From positions 1 to 64,000 of the forward strand of contig JAXMCQ010000024.1 in assembly GCA_046349315.1 (NCBI GenBank): a stretch of 64,000 nucleotides of DNA, in the 5' to 3' direction. Within the stretch, counting starts at the first letter, position 1; each line of letters starts with the position of its first letter. Position numbers and translations under genes: made by a program. Below the pieces are notes generated by a model. The model searched no databases. It was not told the DNA's origin and saw nothing but the letters and a program-made list of their open reading frames with translations. Shown here one piece after another: positions 25,638 through 34,304 of the stretch. This DNA comes from JAEUMG01 sp046349315. GTDB taxonomy: Bacteria; Pseudomonadota; Alphaproteobacteria; Rhizobiales; Aestuariivirgaceae.

Positions 25638-26360
25638 ATGATCGATGTTTATTTCTGGCCCACGCCCAACGGCAGGAAGATCACCATCCTCCTCGAGGAG
25701 CTGGGCATCGAATACAAGATCATCCCCATCAATATCGGACGCGGCGATCAATTCGAGAAAAGCTTTCTCAAGCTCAATCCCAATCACCGTATGCCCGTCA
25801 TCGTCGATCATGCGCCGAAGGGTGGTGGTGCGCCGATCAGCGTCTTCGAGTCCGGCGCGATCATGATGTATCTCGCCGAGAAAGAAGGACGCTTCTGGCC
25901 CCAGGATGTTCGCGGCAAGTATGAAGTGACGGAATGGATCATGTGGCAAATGGCCAATCAGGGTCCGAAGCTTGGCGAATGCGGACATTTCCGCAGGCTC
26001 GAAGGCCGCGAGGGCGATCAGTCCTATGCGATCCGCCGTTTCACCGATGAAGCCAACCGGCTCTATGGCGTGCTTAACAACCGGCTTTACGACCGGCCCT
26101 ATCTGGCCGGCGATGAGTATACGATCGCCGACATGATCGCCTATCCGTGGACCGTCAATTGGCAAGGGCAGGGCCAGGACATCAGCGAGTTCAAATATTT
26201 CAAGCGCTGGTTTGAAGAGATCGGCAAGCGTCCGGCGGTGATCCGCGGCATGGCGGTCGGCAAGGACCTGTCATCGGATACAACGAAGCTTCCTGCGGAA
26301 GAACAGGCGCGCATCCGCAAGATGCTTTATAATCAGCGCGCAATTCCAGCGCCGGGTTAG
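25638..26360 (+). CDS. Glutathione S-transferase, YfcG-like (nu class)
   Basis: A 240-residue GST with an N-terminal thioredoxin fold and C-terminal helical domain. The active-site region YFWPTPNGRKITILLEEL carries the T-P-N motif of YfcG-like enzymes, which act as disulfide-bond reductases rather than classical transferases. The glutathione-binding cis-Pro and Ser stretch is RMPVIVD and VFESGAIMMYLAEKEG. The C-terminal YLAGDEYTIADMIAYPW is typical. The ATG at 25638 gives the normal N-terminus. It is convergent with the GFA gene (4-base overlap) and paralogous to the GST at 28441, with an acyl-CoA ligase between them. Confidence 0.9.
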   Translation: MIDVYFWPTPNGRKITILLEELGIEYKIIPINIGRGDQFEKSFLKLNPNHRMPVIVDHAPKGGGAPISVFESGAIMMYLAEKEGRFWPQDVRGKYEVTEWIMWQMANQGPKLGECGHFRRLEGREGDQSYAIRRFTDEANRLYGVLNNRLYDRPYLAGDEYTIADMIAYPWTVNWQGQGQDISEFKYFKRWFEEIGKRPAVIRGMAVGKDLSSDTTKLPAEEQARIRKMLYNQRAIPAPG

Positions 26361-26788
26361 GGCAGGTCCTCGATTACCGGCGATCGTGCGTCGGCGATAT
26401 GCCGAGGTAGGCCATCGCAGAGCTTGAGCCAGGCGATACGATCGGGCGCAAAGACATGGCGTTCGAGTTTGATCGCGCCGGGATCGTCGAGACTGCCGGC
26501 GGTCAGCTCATAATAGTTCGCGTAGCCTTCGTGCGTCGAAACGATCTGCGTGCCGCAGGTCGGGCAGAAGCCACGCCGGCCATGTTCGGATGATTTGTAC
26601 CAAGCCGGCGTGCCCAACAGGAATTCGACAAGCAGCTTCTTGACGGTCAACCAGACGACCATCGGCGCGCCGCTCGCCTTACGGCAAATGCTGCAATGGC
26701 AGGCGCTCACGAGCCGCGGGGCACCGTTGATCCGGTAACGGATGGCGCCGCACAGGCAGCCGCCCTCGATTGGCCTAAACTCGGTCAT
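26357..26788 (-). CDS. GFA family zinc-binding protein (glutathione-dependent formaldehyde-activating type)
   Basis: A 143-residue protein with the Mss4-like zinc fold of the GFA/CENP-V family. Cysteine pairs are present in GGCLCGAIRYRI, ACHCSICRKASGAP and RGFCPTCGTQIVS, enough for two zinc sites. The prototype Gfa was reported to promote S-hydroxymethylglutathione formation, but most members are uncharacterised, so the formaldehyde role is not assured. Its ATG overlaps the stop of the acyl-CoA ligase gene (ATGA), so it is co-translated with it, and its end overlaps the convergent GST by four bases. Confidence 0.88.
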   Translation of the reverse strand: MTEFRPIEGGCLCGAIRYRINGAPRLVSACHCSICRKASGAPMVVWLTVKKLLVEFLLGTPAWYKSSEHGRRGFCPTCGTQIVSTHEGYANYYELTAGSLDDPGAIKLERHVFAPDRIAWLKLCDGLPRHIADARSPVIEDLP

Positions 26789-28356
26789 GAGGCAGCACCG
26801 CGATAGTAATCCTGGAAGCGCTTGCGCAATTCCACCTTCTGCACCTTGGCGGTTGCGGTCTTCGGCAAAGTGTCCGTGAAGATGATGGCCTTCGGGCATT
26901 TATGCGCCGCGAGCCGGTCGCGCAGTTTCAGTAGGATGTCTCGCTCGTCGAGCGCCTCACCATCCTTTTGCACGGCAATCGCGGTCACGGCCTCGCCCCA
27001 CCGCTCGTGCGGCAGACCGATGACCACGACCTCCTTGAGCCGCGGCTCGGCGTTGTAAAGCGCCTGCTCGACTTCGACGGAGGCGACATTCTCGCCGCCG
27101 CTTTTGATCACGTCTTTGATGCGATCCTGAAACCACAAGAGCCCATCGGCATTGATGTAGCCTGCATCACCGGAATGGAACCAGCCGAAACGAAAAGCTT
27201 CCGCAGTGGCCGCCTCGTCGTGGAGGTAGCCGTTCAAAACCTGCGGTCCGCGATAGACGATCTCGCCGACCGCGCCCTGCGGTAGCAACAGGCCTTGCGG
27301 GTCCATGATACCAACCTCGACATTGGCCAAGGGTGTGCCCGCCGCGCCGGAATGAGTGAGTTGATGCTCAGGGCGGAACATCGTTGTCACCGGGCTCATC
27401 TCGGTCTGCCCGAACACGAGCGCGAAATCGCAATTGAAAGTCTCGATCAGGCGTTCGAGCTCGGGACGCGGCATGGGCGCCATACCATAGAGAGCGAGAC
27501 GCAATTGCGAGACATTGCGGGGCGAACGCAATTGCAGATCGAGCAGGGCGCGGTACATGATCGGCAGCGCGACCAATACGCTGATGTGCTCTGTCTCAAA
27601 AAGATCGAGCACCGCCTCCGCGTCAAAGCCTTGCCGAATGTGAATCGTGGCACCGGCGGCGATCGCCGGCGTGCAGAGCGTATTGAGCGGCGTCGTATGG
27701 AAAAGCGGTAGCATCGCCAAAACCTGGTCGCCGTAAGACAGCTTGGATTCGAGGGCCATAGAGAGGGCAGCGACGTAGATGGCGAGGTGGCTGCTCGCGA
27801 CGCCCTTCGGAGCAGATGTCGTACCGCTGGTATAGAGATAAGAAACGGGGTCGCGGTCTTCGATCAAATGCTGCGGCTCATGTGCCGGGGTAACTGCAAC
27901 CAGTTTCTCGAAAGAGAGATGTGCATCCTCGTCGCTCATGACGATCTGATGCTTCAGCTTCGGCAGTCTGTCGGCGATCGCCTCGATATGCGCGCGGAAT
28001 TCGGGTTCGAGCACGATGGCTGCAACCCCCGAATGATTGAGCACATAAGTGAGTTCTTTCGGCCGCCACAGCAGGTTCACCGGCACGCAAACGACACCGA
28101 TCTTGGCGCAGGCAAAGTAGGTTACGAGAAACTCAGCGCGATTGCGCGACATGATGGCAAGAGAATCGCCGTGCCTCAGCCCGAGACCCGTCAACGCGTT
28201 GGCAAAGCTATTCACCCAGTCATTGACGGACCGGTAGGTGAAGCGTCGATCGCGATCGACTATCGCCAGACGGCTCGGTTGCTTTGAGGCACTACGGGTC
28301 AGAAGATCGCCGACATTGACGCGCCTGATGATATTTTCGGTCAATGGATCGATCAT
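26785..28356 (-). CDS. AMP-dependent acyl-CoA ligase/synthetase
   Basis: ANL-superfamily ligase of 523 residues, predicted to activate a carboxylic acid to its acyl-CoA through an acyl-adenylate. Motif A is SYLYTSGTTSAPKGVASSH, motif YxFGxTE appears as LVFGQTEMSP, motif Asp is WFHSGDAGYINADG, followed by DRIKDVIKSGGENV, and the C-terminal catalytic Lys region is LPKTATAKVQKVELRKRF. Substrate unknown; caiC- or long-chain-like relatives share this layout. A frame extends 265 codons further upstream but is antisense to the GST gene. The ATG at 28356 has GGAG seven bases before it and is chosen over 28368. It is coupled to the GFA gene downstream. Confidence 0.92.
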   Translation of the reverse strand: MIDPLTENIIRRVNVGDLLTRSASKQPSRLAIVDRDRRFTYRSVNDWVNSFANALTGLGLRHGDSLAIMSRNRAEFLVTYFACAKIGVVCVPVNLLWRPKELTYVLNHSGVAAIVLEPEFRAHIEAIADRLPKLKHQIVMSDEDAHLSFEKLVAVTPAHEPQHLIEDRDPVSYLYTSGTTSAPKGVASSHLAIYVAALSMALESKLSYGDQVLAMLPLFHTTPLNTLCTPAIAAGATIHIRQGFDAEAVLDLFETEHISVLVALPIMYRALLDLQLRSPRNVSQLRLALYGMAPMPRPELERLIETFNCDFALVFGQTEMSPVTTMFRPEHQLTHSGAAGTPLANVEVGIMDPQGLLLPQGAVGEIVYRGPQVLNGYLHDEAATAEAFRFGWFHSGDAGYINADGLLWFQDRIKDVIKSGGENVASVEVEQALYNAEPRLKEVVVIGLPHERWGEAVTAIAVQKDGEALDERDILLKLRDRLAAHKCPKAIIFTDTLPKTATAKVQKVELRKRFQDYYRGAAS

Positions 28357-28440
28357 GCGATGCGGCATCTCCAAGCTTCTGTTTGACACAGGATCGAAGC
28401 CTTTGCCACAGTCGCACCCGAATGCATGAAGGCGCCGCAC

Positions 28441-29133
28441 ATGATCGAGCTTTATAGCTGGGGCACGCCCAATGGGCACAAGGTCCATATCATGCTTGAG
28501 GAATGCGGCCTCGCCTATAAGCGGCATCCTGTCGACATCGGCGCCGGCGACCAATTCGATCCGGCCTTTCTCTCGATCAGTCCCGCCAATCGCATTCCCG
28601 CCATCATCGATCGCGACGGCCCAGATGGTGCACCGCTTGCGGTGTTCGAATCCGGCGCGATCCTTCTCTATCTCGCCGAGAAGACGGGCAAGTTTCTGCC
28701 GAACCAAGGACCGGTGCGCTATGCGGCGCTGCAATGGCTGATGTTCCAGATGAGTTCGATCGGCCCGATCTTCGGCCAGACCTTCCATTATCGCAATGAT
28801 GCGCCGGAGAAGATCGGCATGGTGATCGAGCGCTTCACCAACGAGGCGCGCCGGCTCTATCGCGTGTTGGACAGCCGATTGGCGCAATCGCCCTATCTTG
28901 CCGGCGATGATTACACGATCGCCGATATCGCGACGTGGCCCTGGACGCATTCGATTGCGAAGCAGGGGCATGACCCGGCGGACTACCCGCATGTCGTGCG
29001 CTGGTTCGAAGCAATCAAACAGCGACCAGCCGTCATGCGCGGCGTGCGCATGTTCAAGGATCTGGGACCGACCGTCATGACGGCGCGCGCCAAGGAGGTT
29101 CTCTTCGGCGACGCCCAGTATGCGCGGCGATAA
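28441..29133 (+). CDS. Glutathione S-transferase, YfcG-like (second copy)
   Basis: A 230-residue paralogue of the GST at 25638: active-site segment LYSWGTPNGHKVHIMLEECG, cis-Pro region NRIPAIID, AVFESGAILLYLAEKTG, and C-terminal YLAGDDYTIADIATWPW. T-P-N motif as in YfcG. The ATG at 28441 has AAGG nine bases upstream; an alternative ATG at 28426 lacks a ribosome-binding site. It diverges from the ligase gene across 84 bases and is followed after 10 bases by the oxygenase gene, with which it is likely co-transcribed. Confidence 0.9.
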   Translation: MIELYSWGTPNGHKVHIMLEECGLAYKRHPVDIGAGDQFDPAFLSISPANRIPAIIDRDGPDGAPLAVFESGAILLYLAEKTGKFLPNQGPVRYAALQWLMFQMSSIGPIFGQTFHYRNDAPEKIGMVIERFTNEARRLYRVLDSRLAQSPYLAGDDYTIADIATWPWTHSIAKQGHDPADYPHVVRWFEAIKQRPAVMRGVRMFKDLGPTVMTARAKEVLFGDAQYARR

Positions 29134-29143
29134 GGAGTATTCG

Positions 29144-29968
29144 ATGACCACGTCGCTTTCCAGTGAAGCCGTCGCGAAATACCGCGACGAGGGCTATGTC
29201 GCGCCGATCCGTGTGTTGCCGGAGGTGCAGGCCGAAACCTATCGGCAGCGGCTGGAGCGCGCGACGGCCGTTGATCCCGAACGGGCGCAAGCGATCCTCA
29301 AACTCAAATCGCACATGGTCTTCGGTTGCCTCAACGAGCTTGTGCGCCATCCGGCCGTCCTCGATGCGGTGGAAGGCGTGCTCGGGCCTGACATTCTTGT
29401 CTGGACATCCAGCATGTTCAGCAAGAAGCCGATGTCGCCCGATTTCGTGTCCTGGCACCAAGATATCGCCTATTGGGGCCTCGAACCGCCGGAGATCGTC
29501 ACCGCCTGGGTGGCGCTCACCGACAGTTCGCCCGACAATGGCTGCATGCGCGTCGTGCCGGGTACGCACAAGCTCGATGTCGTCGCACATCGCGACACAT
29601 TTGCTGCCAACAATATGTTGAGCCGCGGCCAGGAAGTCGCCGTCGAGGTCGATGAAGCGAAGGTCGTCGATATCGTGTTGAAGCCCGGCGAGATGTCATT
29701 GCACCACACCAAGATCGTGCATGGCTCGAACGCCAATCTCTCGGCGCGGCCGCGCCAGGGCTTTGCCATCCGCTATATCGCGCCGTCAGTGCGCCAGGCG
29801 AAAGGTGCCGAAGACAGCGTCATGCTGGTGCGGGGTAAGGATCGCTACAAGCACTTCCAGTATGATCCCGAGCCGCATACCGACTTCGATCGCGATGCGC
29901 TCGCCGCCTATGACGTGATCTGCGAGCGGATGCGGAAAATCCTGATGGTGGCGAAGCCCGCAATGTGA
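29144..29968 (+). CDS. Phytanoyl-CoA dioxygenase (PhyH) family oxygenase
   Basis: A 274-residue non-haem Fe(II)/2-oxoglutarate oxygenase candidate. The facial triad reads His105-x-Asp107 in SWHQDIAYWG and distal His193 in KIVHGSN, with an Arg-rich 2-oxoglutarate-binding segment after it (SARPRQGFAIRYI). The protein begins with a helical lead DEGYVAPIRVLP typical of PhyH-like proteins. Substrate unknown: members hydroxylate lipids, osmolytes, halogenate or cleave phosphonates. The ATG at 29144 follows AAGGAG. It is flanked by the GST and an epimerase on the same strand. Confidence 0.87.
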   Translation: MTTSLSSEAVAKYRDEGYVAPIRVLPEVQAETYRQRLERATAVDPERAQAILKLKSHMVFGCLNELVRHPAVLDAVEGVLGPDILVWTSSMFSKKPMSPDFVSWHQDIAYWGLEPPEIVTAWVALTDSSPDNGCMRVVPGTHKLDVVAHRDTFAANNMLSRGQEVAVEVDEAKVVDIVLKPGEMSLHHTKIVHGSNANLSARPRQGFAIRYIAPSVRQAKGAEDSVMLVRGKDRYKHFQYDPEPHTDFDRDALAAYDVICERMRKILMVAKPAM

Positions 29969-30034
29969 TGAGGCCGTTGCGCGGCTTGAGGCCTTGGCCT
30001 AAGCCAGCCGCGGCATCAGGAATGGAGAGATCGC

Positions 30035-30898
30035 ATGATCATCGTCACCGGCGGCAGCGGCAAGGTGGGGCGCGCCTGCGTCAAGGATTTGATGGAGCAT
30101 GGCTACAAGGTCGCCTCGATCGACCTGGCGCGGCCTGCCGGATTGTCGAATCCGCCCAAGCCGACGGACGTGAACTTCACCCGCGCCGACATTACCGACT
30201 TCGGCGACGTCATGGCCGCCTTTTCAGGCATCAACGCGCGCGTCGAGGAGCCGGTCACCGGCATCGTGCATTTGGGTGCCATCGCCTCGCCCGGCGAAGC
30301 GCCGGATCACGTGATCTTCGAGGTCAATACGGTTTCGACCTACAATGTCTTCGAGGCGGCGCGCCGCCTCGGCATCCGCAATGTCGTGTGGGCGTCGAGC
30401 GAGACCGTTTACGGCATTCCCTATGTCGGCGGCCCACAATATGTGCCGGTCGATGAAGAGATCGAACTGCCGCACTGGTCCTATTCCTTGTCGAAACTCA
30501 TGGGCGAGAAGCTCGCCGAGCAGTTCGCGCGCTGGGACAAGGAGACGAAGATCATCGGCCTGCGCTTCTCGAACGTGCAGGAGCCGCATGACTACGCAAA
30601 CTTTGCCGAATATGCGGAGGACGCCCGCTCGCGGCATTTCAACCTGTGGACCTATATCGATGCGCGCGATGCCGCCCAGGCGATCCGCTTGTCGCTCGAA
30701 TCGAAACTCAAAGGCGCCCATGTCTTCGGCATCGCCAACACCAATTCGGTTATGACGCAGCACAACGACGCGCTGATGGACGAAGTGTTTCCCGGCACCA
30801 AGCGCAAGCGCCCGCTTGAGGCCAATGAGTCACTGATCTCAATCGAAAAAGCGCAGCGCGTGCTCGGCTACAAGCCGCAGTATGATTGGAAGCCGTAG
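30035..30898 (+). CDS. NAD-dependent epimerase/dehydratase family protein
   Basis: Extended short-chain dehydrogenase of 287 residues. The Rossmann motif is VTGGSGKVGRACV; the catalytic Ser lies in VWASSETVYG and the Tyr-x3-Lys in WSYSLSKLMGEKLAEQFARW. NAD is preferred, judging from the Asp after beta 2 (ASIDLA). Substrates of the family are nucleotide sugars or free aldose/uronate acids; the C-terminal half ends LGYKPQYDW. It starts 66 bases after the oxygenase stop with a GGAGAG ribosome-binding site and ends 8 bases before the convergent trxC stop. It is probably the third gene of GST-PhyH-epimerase. Confidence 0.88.
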   Translation: MIIVTGGSGKVGRACVKDLMEHGYKVASIDLARPAGLSNPPKPTDVNFTRADITDFGDVMAAFSGINARVEEPVTGIVHLGAIASPGEAPDHVIFEVNTVSTYNVFEAARRLGIRNVVWASSETVYGIPYVGGPQYVPVDEEIELPHWSYSLSKLMGEKLAEQFARWDKETKIIGLRFSNVQEPHDYANFAEYAEDARSRHFNLWTYIDARDAAQAIRLSLESKLKGAHVFGIANTNSVMTQHNDALMDEVFPGTKRKRPLEANESLISIEKAQRVLGYKPQYDWKP

Positions 30899-30906
30899 GG
30901 ACGCGA

Positions 30907-31335
30907 CTAACCCGCTACCTGTGTCAGCCAGGCCCGCAGGCTCGAGGAGTCCATCGCACCTGCCTGCTGTGCGATGATGCCCCCGTTCTTGAAGACCATG
31001 AGCGTCGGGATGCTGCGGATCTGGTAGCGCGCCGCGAGCTCGGGCTCGGCTTCGGTATCGACTTTCAGGAACCGGAACTGCGGCTCGAGTTCGCCTGCGA
31101 CGCGCTCGAAATGCGGCGCCATCGCCTTGCAGGGCCCGCACCATTCCGCCCAGAAGTCGACCACCACGGGAATGTCGCTCTTTTGAACCTGCGCATCGAA
31201 GCCTGCGAGCGACGCTGTCGCCGGGTGACCGTCGAACAAGGGCTTATGACAACGCCCGCATTTGCCCTGTGCCGCCGGCTTGTCGGCGGGAATGCGGTTC
31301 ACGGCATTGCAATGGGGGCAAACAATATGGCTCAT
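30907..31335 (-). CDS. trxC: Thioredoxin 2 with N-terminal zinc ribbon
   Basis: Disulfide reductase of 142 residues. The N-terminal zinc-binding domain has two CxxC pairs (IVCPHCNAVN and GKCGRCHKP), and the thioredoxin domain has the active site FWAEWCGPCKAMAPHF, a cis-Pro in SIPTLMVFKNG and the usual end. This is the architecture of TrxC, a zinc-bound thioredoxin that responds to oxidative stress. It begins 7 bases after the stop of the nucleotide-cyclase gene, so they are co-transcribed. It is convergent with the epimerase. Confidence 0.95.
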   Translation of the reverse strand: MSHIVCPHCNAVNRIPADKPAAQGKCGRCHKPLFDGHPATASLAGFDAQVQKSDIPVVVDFWAEWCGPCKAMAPHFERVAGELEPQFRFLKVDTEAEPELAARYQIRSIPTLMVFKNGGIIAQQAGAMDSSSLRAWLTQVAG

Positions 31336-31342
31336 GATGCTT

Positions 31343-33148
31343 TCATATGGGCTTCGGCTCGCCAGGGCTCAAGGGGCTCATCTCTCCGGCAAGCCGCCAT
31401 ACCGAGACTGTCTGCTTGCGCCCCTTGACGGTGCGGTCGCCGAGTGGCTCGAAAACGAAGCTGTTTCCGACGGCATTCACGACGGCGCTGCTGACGAGGA
31501 TCGTGACAGGCTCGTGATTGGCGACGGTTCCCGCGATCTCTTCGATGCGCGAACAGACATTCACCGTATCGCCGATCACCGTGTAGTTCATGCGGGTTCG
31601 CGCGCCGATATTGCCGACGATCAACGGCCCGGTGTGGATCGCGATCTTGAGGTGAAGGGCAGAGGCAGGCTCGTTGGTGATGCGTGCCTTCGTGGCATCG
31701 GCAATTGCAAGGGCCGCCCGGCAGGCGCGGGCGGCGTGATCAGGGATCGGTTCCGGCGCTCCCCAGAACGCCATCACCGCATCGCCGATATATTTGTCGA
31801 GCGTACCGAGTTCCGCCTCGATGCAGCCATTCACCATTTCGAAGTGATCGTTCAGCATCTCGGCGACTTTCGCCGGCGGCATGTGCTCGGATTGCGCGGT
31901 GAAGCCGACAATATCGGTGAACATGACGGTCACGTCCGCCTGGCGCGCCTGCGCAACGGGTTCGCCGCTCGAGCCGATCAACCGCTGCACGAGGTTGCGC
32001 GGCACATAGGTCTGCAGCCATCGCAGCCCCTGGACCATGTGGTTGAAGGAGCGCGCTTGATCGTCGATCTCCCGGATGATCGAGTGTGGCAAGGGCGCAA
32101 TGGTATCGAGTTCGAGCCGTTCGATCTTTTCGGCGGCCGCGGAAACGGCGCGGACCGGGCGGGCTATCATGCGGGCAAGCAGCAGCGCAGCAATCACTGC
32201 GGCCGCAAGCGTGGCGAGACTGATTGCAATTGAGCCTGCGAGTCGTCTGATCTGCTGGCTCACGGCTTCGGCAGGAACGTGGACGCCGATGCGCCAGGGC
32301 ACGTCGCCGAAACCGGGGCTGATCCGCGAGAGGATGAGATGATCGCTCTTGTCGACGTCGCCTTCGCGAATGTCGTAGTCCTTTAGGCCCGGCACTTCGA
32401 GACGCGGCAATGAGGCGAAATTGGCAAGCACCGGATCGTTTATCTCGTCGACCTTGAGCAGGGGCTTCTCGGCCGAAAGCCGCGCCGAAATATCCCCATC
32501 CGCCAGTATCGGATGCGCCAGGACGTCGTTATCGCCGTAAAGGATGAACGGCGTCGTATCGCGATTGGCGAGCGCGCTCACATATTGCGACAGCGCCACC
32601 AGCGATACGCCGGCGCCGATGGCGCCGAGCTGGACGCCATCGCGCGAAAGATTGCCGGTAATGGTGATAAAGGTCTCGCCATCGCGATAATAGGGTTTTC
32701 CCCAGCGAATTTGCCGGACCCTCGCAATATCCTCCAGAAACTTCTCGAACTCGGGCGAGGCGGGCGTATCCTCGACATTGATCCGTCCCTTGGCTCCTCG
32801 CGTCACCCACAAACCGCTTCCGTCCGGCCGCCATACCACGACACCGCCAAGCTGCGGCGCGGGTGCCAATGCCCCGGAGAGAGTTTCAATCAAGCTTTCG
32901 CGGTCATTGATGTCGAGAGTGCCGTCGGAAACCCTGCGGCTTAGATCGGCGATAAGATCGCGGGCGGGCCTGACGTGCTCGAACACGCCGCGCTCCACGG
33001 CCGATATGGTCAGCCGCGCGCGCATATCGGTCAATTCGAGCGTATTTTTGATGCTCGCCGAGGCCGACACGAAGAGCACGGTGCCGACGGCGATTGCCGT
33101 CAAGCCGCCCAGCGCGATCATCAGGATGATGGTAATTCGAAAACGCAT
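31343..33148 (-). CDS. Membrane class III adenylate/guanylate cyclase with extracytoplasmic sensor and HAMP
   Basis: A 601-residue receptor-like nucleotide cyclase. The first helix (ITIILMIALGGLTAIAVGTV) and a second (LAGSIAISLATLAAAVIAAL) bracket a periplasmic sensor of about 280 residues, probably a Cache domain. A HAMP linker follows (RMIARPVRAVSAAAEKIERL). The C-terminal catalytic domain has metal Asp residues in VMFTDIVGFTAQSE and YIGDAVMAFWG; the KYIGD Lys and other purine-specifying positions suggest ATP, not proven. The ATG at 33148 is favoured; a GTG 39 bases upstream lacks a ribosome-binding site. It shares a transcript with trxC. The FrcBCA-like operon lies upstream, separated by a repeat. 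Confidence 0.92.
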   Translation of the reverse strand: MRFRITIILMIALGGLTAIAVGTVLFVSASASIKNTLELTDMRARLTISAVERGVFEHVRPARDLIADLSRRVSDGTLDINDRESLIETLSGALAPAPQLGGVVVWRPDGSGLWVTRGAKGRINVEDTPASPEFEKFLEDIARVRQIRWGKPYYRDGETFITITGNLSRDGVQLGAIGAGVSLVALSQYVSALANRDTTPFILYGDNDVLAHPILADGDISARLSAEKPLLKVDEINDPVLANFASLPRLEVPGLKDYDIREGDVDKSDHLILSRISPGFGDVPWRIGVHVPAEAVSQQIRRLAGSIAISLATLAAAVIAALLLARMIARPVRAVSAAAEKIERLELDTIAPLPHSIIREIDDQARSFNHMVQGLRWLQTYVPRNLVQRLIGSSGEPVAQARQADVTVMFTDIVGFTAQSEHMPPAKVAEMLNDHFEMVNGCIEAELGTLDKYIGDAVMAFWGAPEPIPDHAARACRAALAIADATKARITNEPASALHLKIAIHTGPLIVGNIGARTRMNYTVIGDTVNVCSRIEEIAGTVANHEPVTILVSSAVVNAVGNSFVFEPLGDRTVKGRKQTVSVWRLAGEMSPLSPGEPKPI

Positions 33149-33196
33149 GACTCTGGTCGACCAGCCTAGCGGCCAGCGGTGGGCCACTCAAGAGAA

Positions 33197-33237
33197 GGGG
33201 AGGGGTCGGCTCTCGATCGAACCGAAATCCCCTCCCC
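33197..33237. repeat. GGGGAGGGG/CCCCTCCCC inverted repeat
   Basis: The nine-base arms at 33197-33205 and 33229-33237 are perfect complements, separated by 23 bases that include TCGATCGA. It sits in the 122-base gap between the binding-protein stop and the cyclase start, and could terminate the ABC operon transcript. Confidence 0.65.
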
Positions 33238-33270
33238 ATGCCAGGCAGAAACGGCCCTTGAACGGGTAAC

Positions 33271-34254
33271 CTATCTGATCCCAGCATCGATCAAATCGAC
33301 GAGATCATTGATCGTCTGCGAGGTGACGGCCCCGGCGCCGGTATTGAGGTTGAGGCCGGGCATCTTGTATTTCGCGGTGAGCACGCATTGCAGGACTGGC
33401 ATGAACCCTTGCAAGTAGAGCAATTGGTCGAGCGTTGCCGATACATAGCCGGACTTCAGTCCGTCGATGGTCGCGGGCGCCAAGTCGATGCCGCCGACGA
33501 TGATTTCACCGGGCTTCTTGCCGGCCTTCTTGAGGATATCGGCGAGTTGGCCGGTAATGCCGCCATGCTGGGTGCCGATTGCCTTGAGGTTGGGATGCGC
33601 CTGGATGTAGGCGGTGAGCACGTTGGTGGCGAGCGATGTATCGCTGTTGACCTCTTGGCTAATCTCCAGGCGATCGACCTTCAACCCCGCGGCTTCGAGC
33701 GTGTCGGCAAGACCTTTCTCGGATTGCCCGCGCTCGGCCTGGCTGAACACACCATAGACCATCGCCTCGTCGCCTGACTTGAGGCCCTGGGCCAGCATGT
33801 ATTCGGCCGTGAGTTTGCCACCGGCATAGAGGTCGACGCCGGCATAGCCCATTCCCTTGGTGCCAAATTCCGACTGGAGATCGGTCATCGGCGAATTGCC
33901 GACAGTCACGATGATGCCCTGGTCGACGGCACCTTTCACCAGATCATGGAACGCGGTGCTGCCGGGATGCCCCATGATCTCGATGCAGGTCGGTTTGGCC
34001 GCGACCGCTTCCTTGAATTGATTGATCATGGTTTCGGGCGCCCAGGCCGAGAACTGTTCCTTCAAGTCGACGCCCAAGGCCGCCGCCGCCTGCGCCGCCC
34101 CCGTTTGCCTGGCGAGCGTCGCGCCGTCGCCGGCATTGCCGCCCATCTGCATGTACATGGTGAGGCCCGAACCGATCTTGTCCTGGGCCGAAGCGGAGCC
34201 GGCAGCGAGCGCCATGATTGCGGCCCCGGCGAGAAGCACTCTAGTCATGTTCAT
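33271..34254 (-). CDS. Sugar ABC transporter substrate-binding protein
   Basis: Periplasmic binding protein of 327 residues, Peripla_BP_4 family. The signal peptide is MNMTRVLLAGAAIMALAAGS with cleavage after ASA. The mature protein shows TCIEIMGHPGSTAFHDLV and the family core AIGTQHGGITGQLADILKKAG and IIVGGIDLAPATI. The ATG at 34254 has GGGAG at eight bases; ATGs at 34260 and 34248 are close alternatives. Third structural gene of the operon led by a GntR regulator; the order ATPase, permease, binding protein is the reverse of the frcBCA order in related genomes. Ligand unknown. Confidence 0.92.
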   Translation of the reverse strand: MNMTRVLLAGAAIMALAAGSASAQDKIGSGLTMYMQMGGNAGDGATLARQTGAAQAAAALGVDLKEQFSAWAPETMINQFKEAVAAKPTCIEIMGHPGSTAFHDLVKGAVDQGIIVTVGNSPMTDLQSEFGTKGMGYAGVDLYAGGKLTAEYMLAQGLKSGDEAMVYGVFSQAERGQSEKGLADTLEAAGLKVDRLEISQEVNSDTSLATNVLTAYIQAHPNLKAIGTQHGGITGQLADILKKAGKKPGEIIVGGIDLAPATIDGLKSGYVSATLDQLLYLQGFMPVLQCVLTAKYKMPGLNLNTGAGAVTSQTINDLVDLIDAGIR

Positions 34255-34304
34255 TTTCATCACTCCCATTTGGTTCACTTGCCGGGTTGCAGGTCCCGGC
34301 GCCT

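Noticed and set aside
28357..29151. 265-codon N-terminal extension of the acyl-CoA ligase
   Set aside because: It is antisense to the second GST; the ATG at 28356 has a ribosome-binding site and a normal ligase N-terminus.
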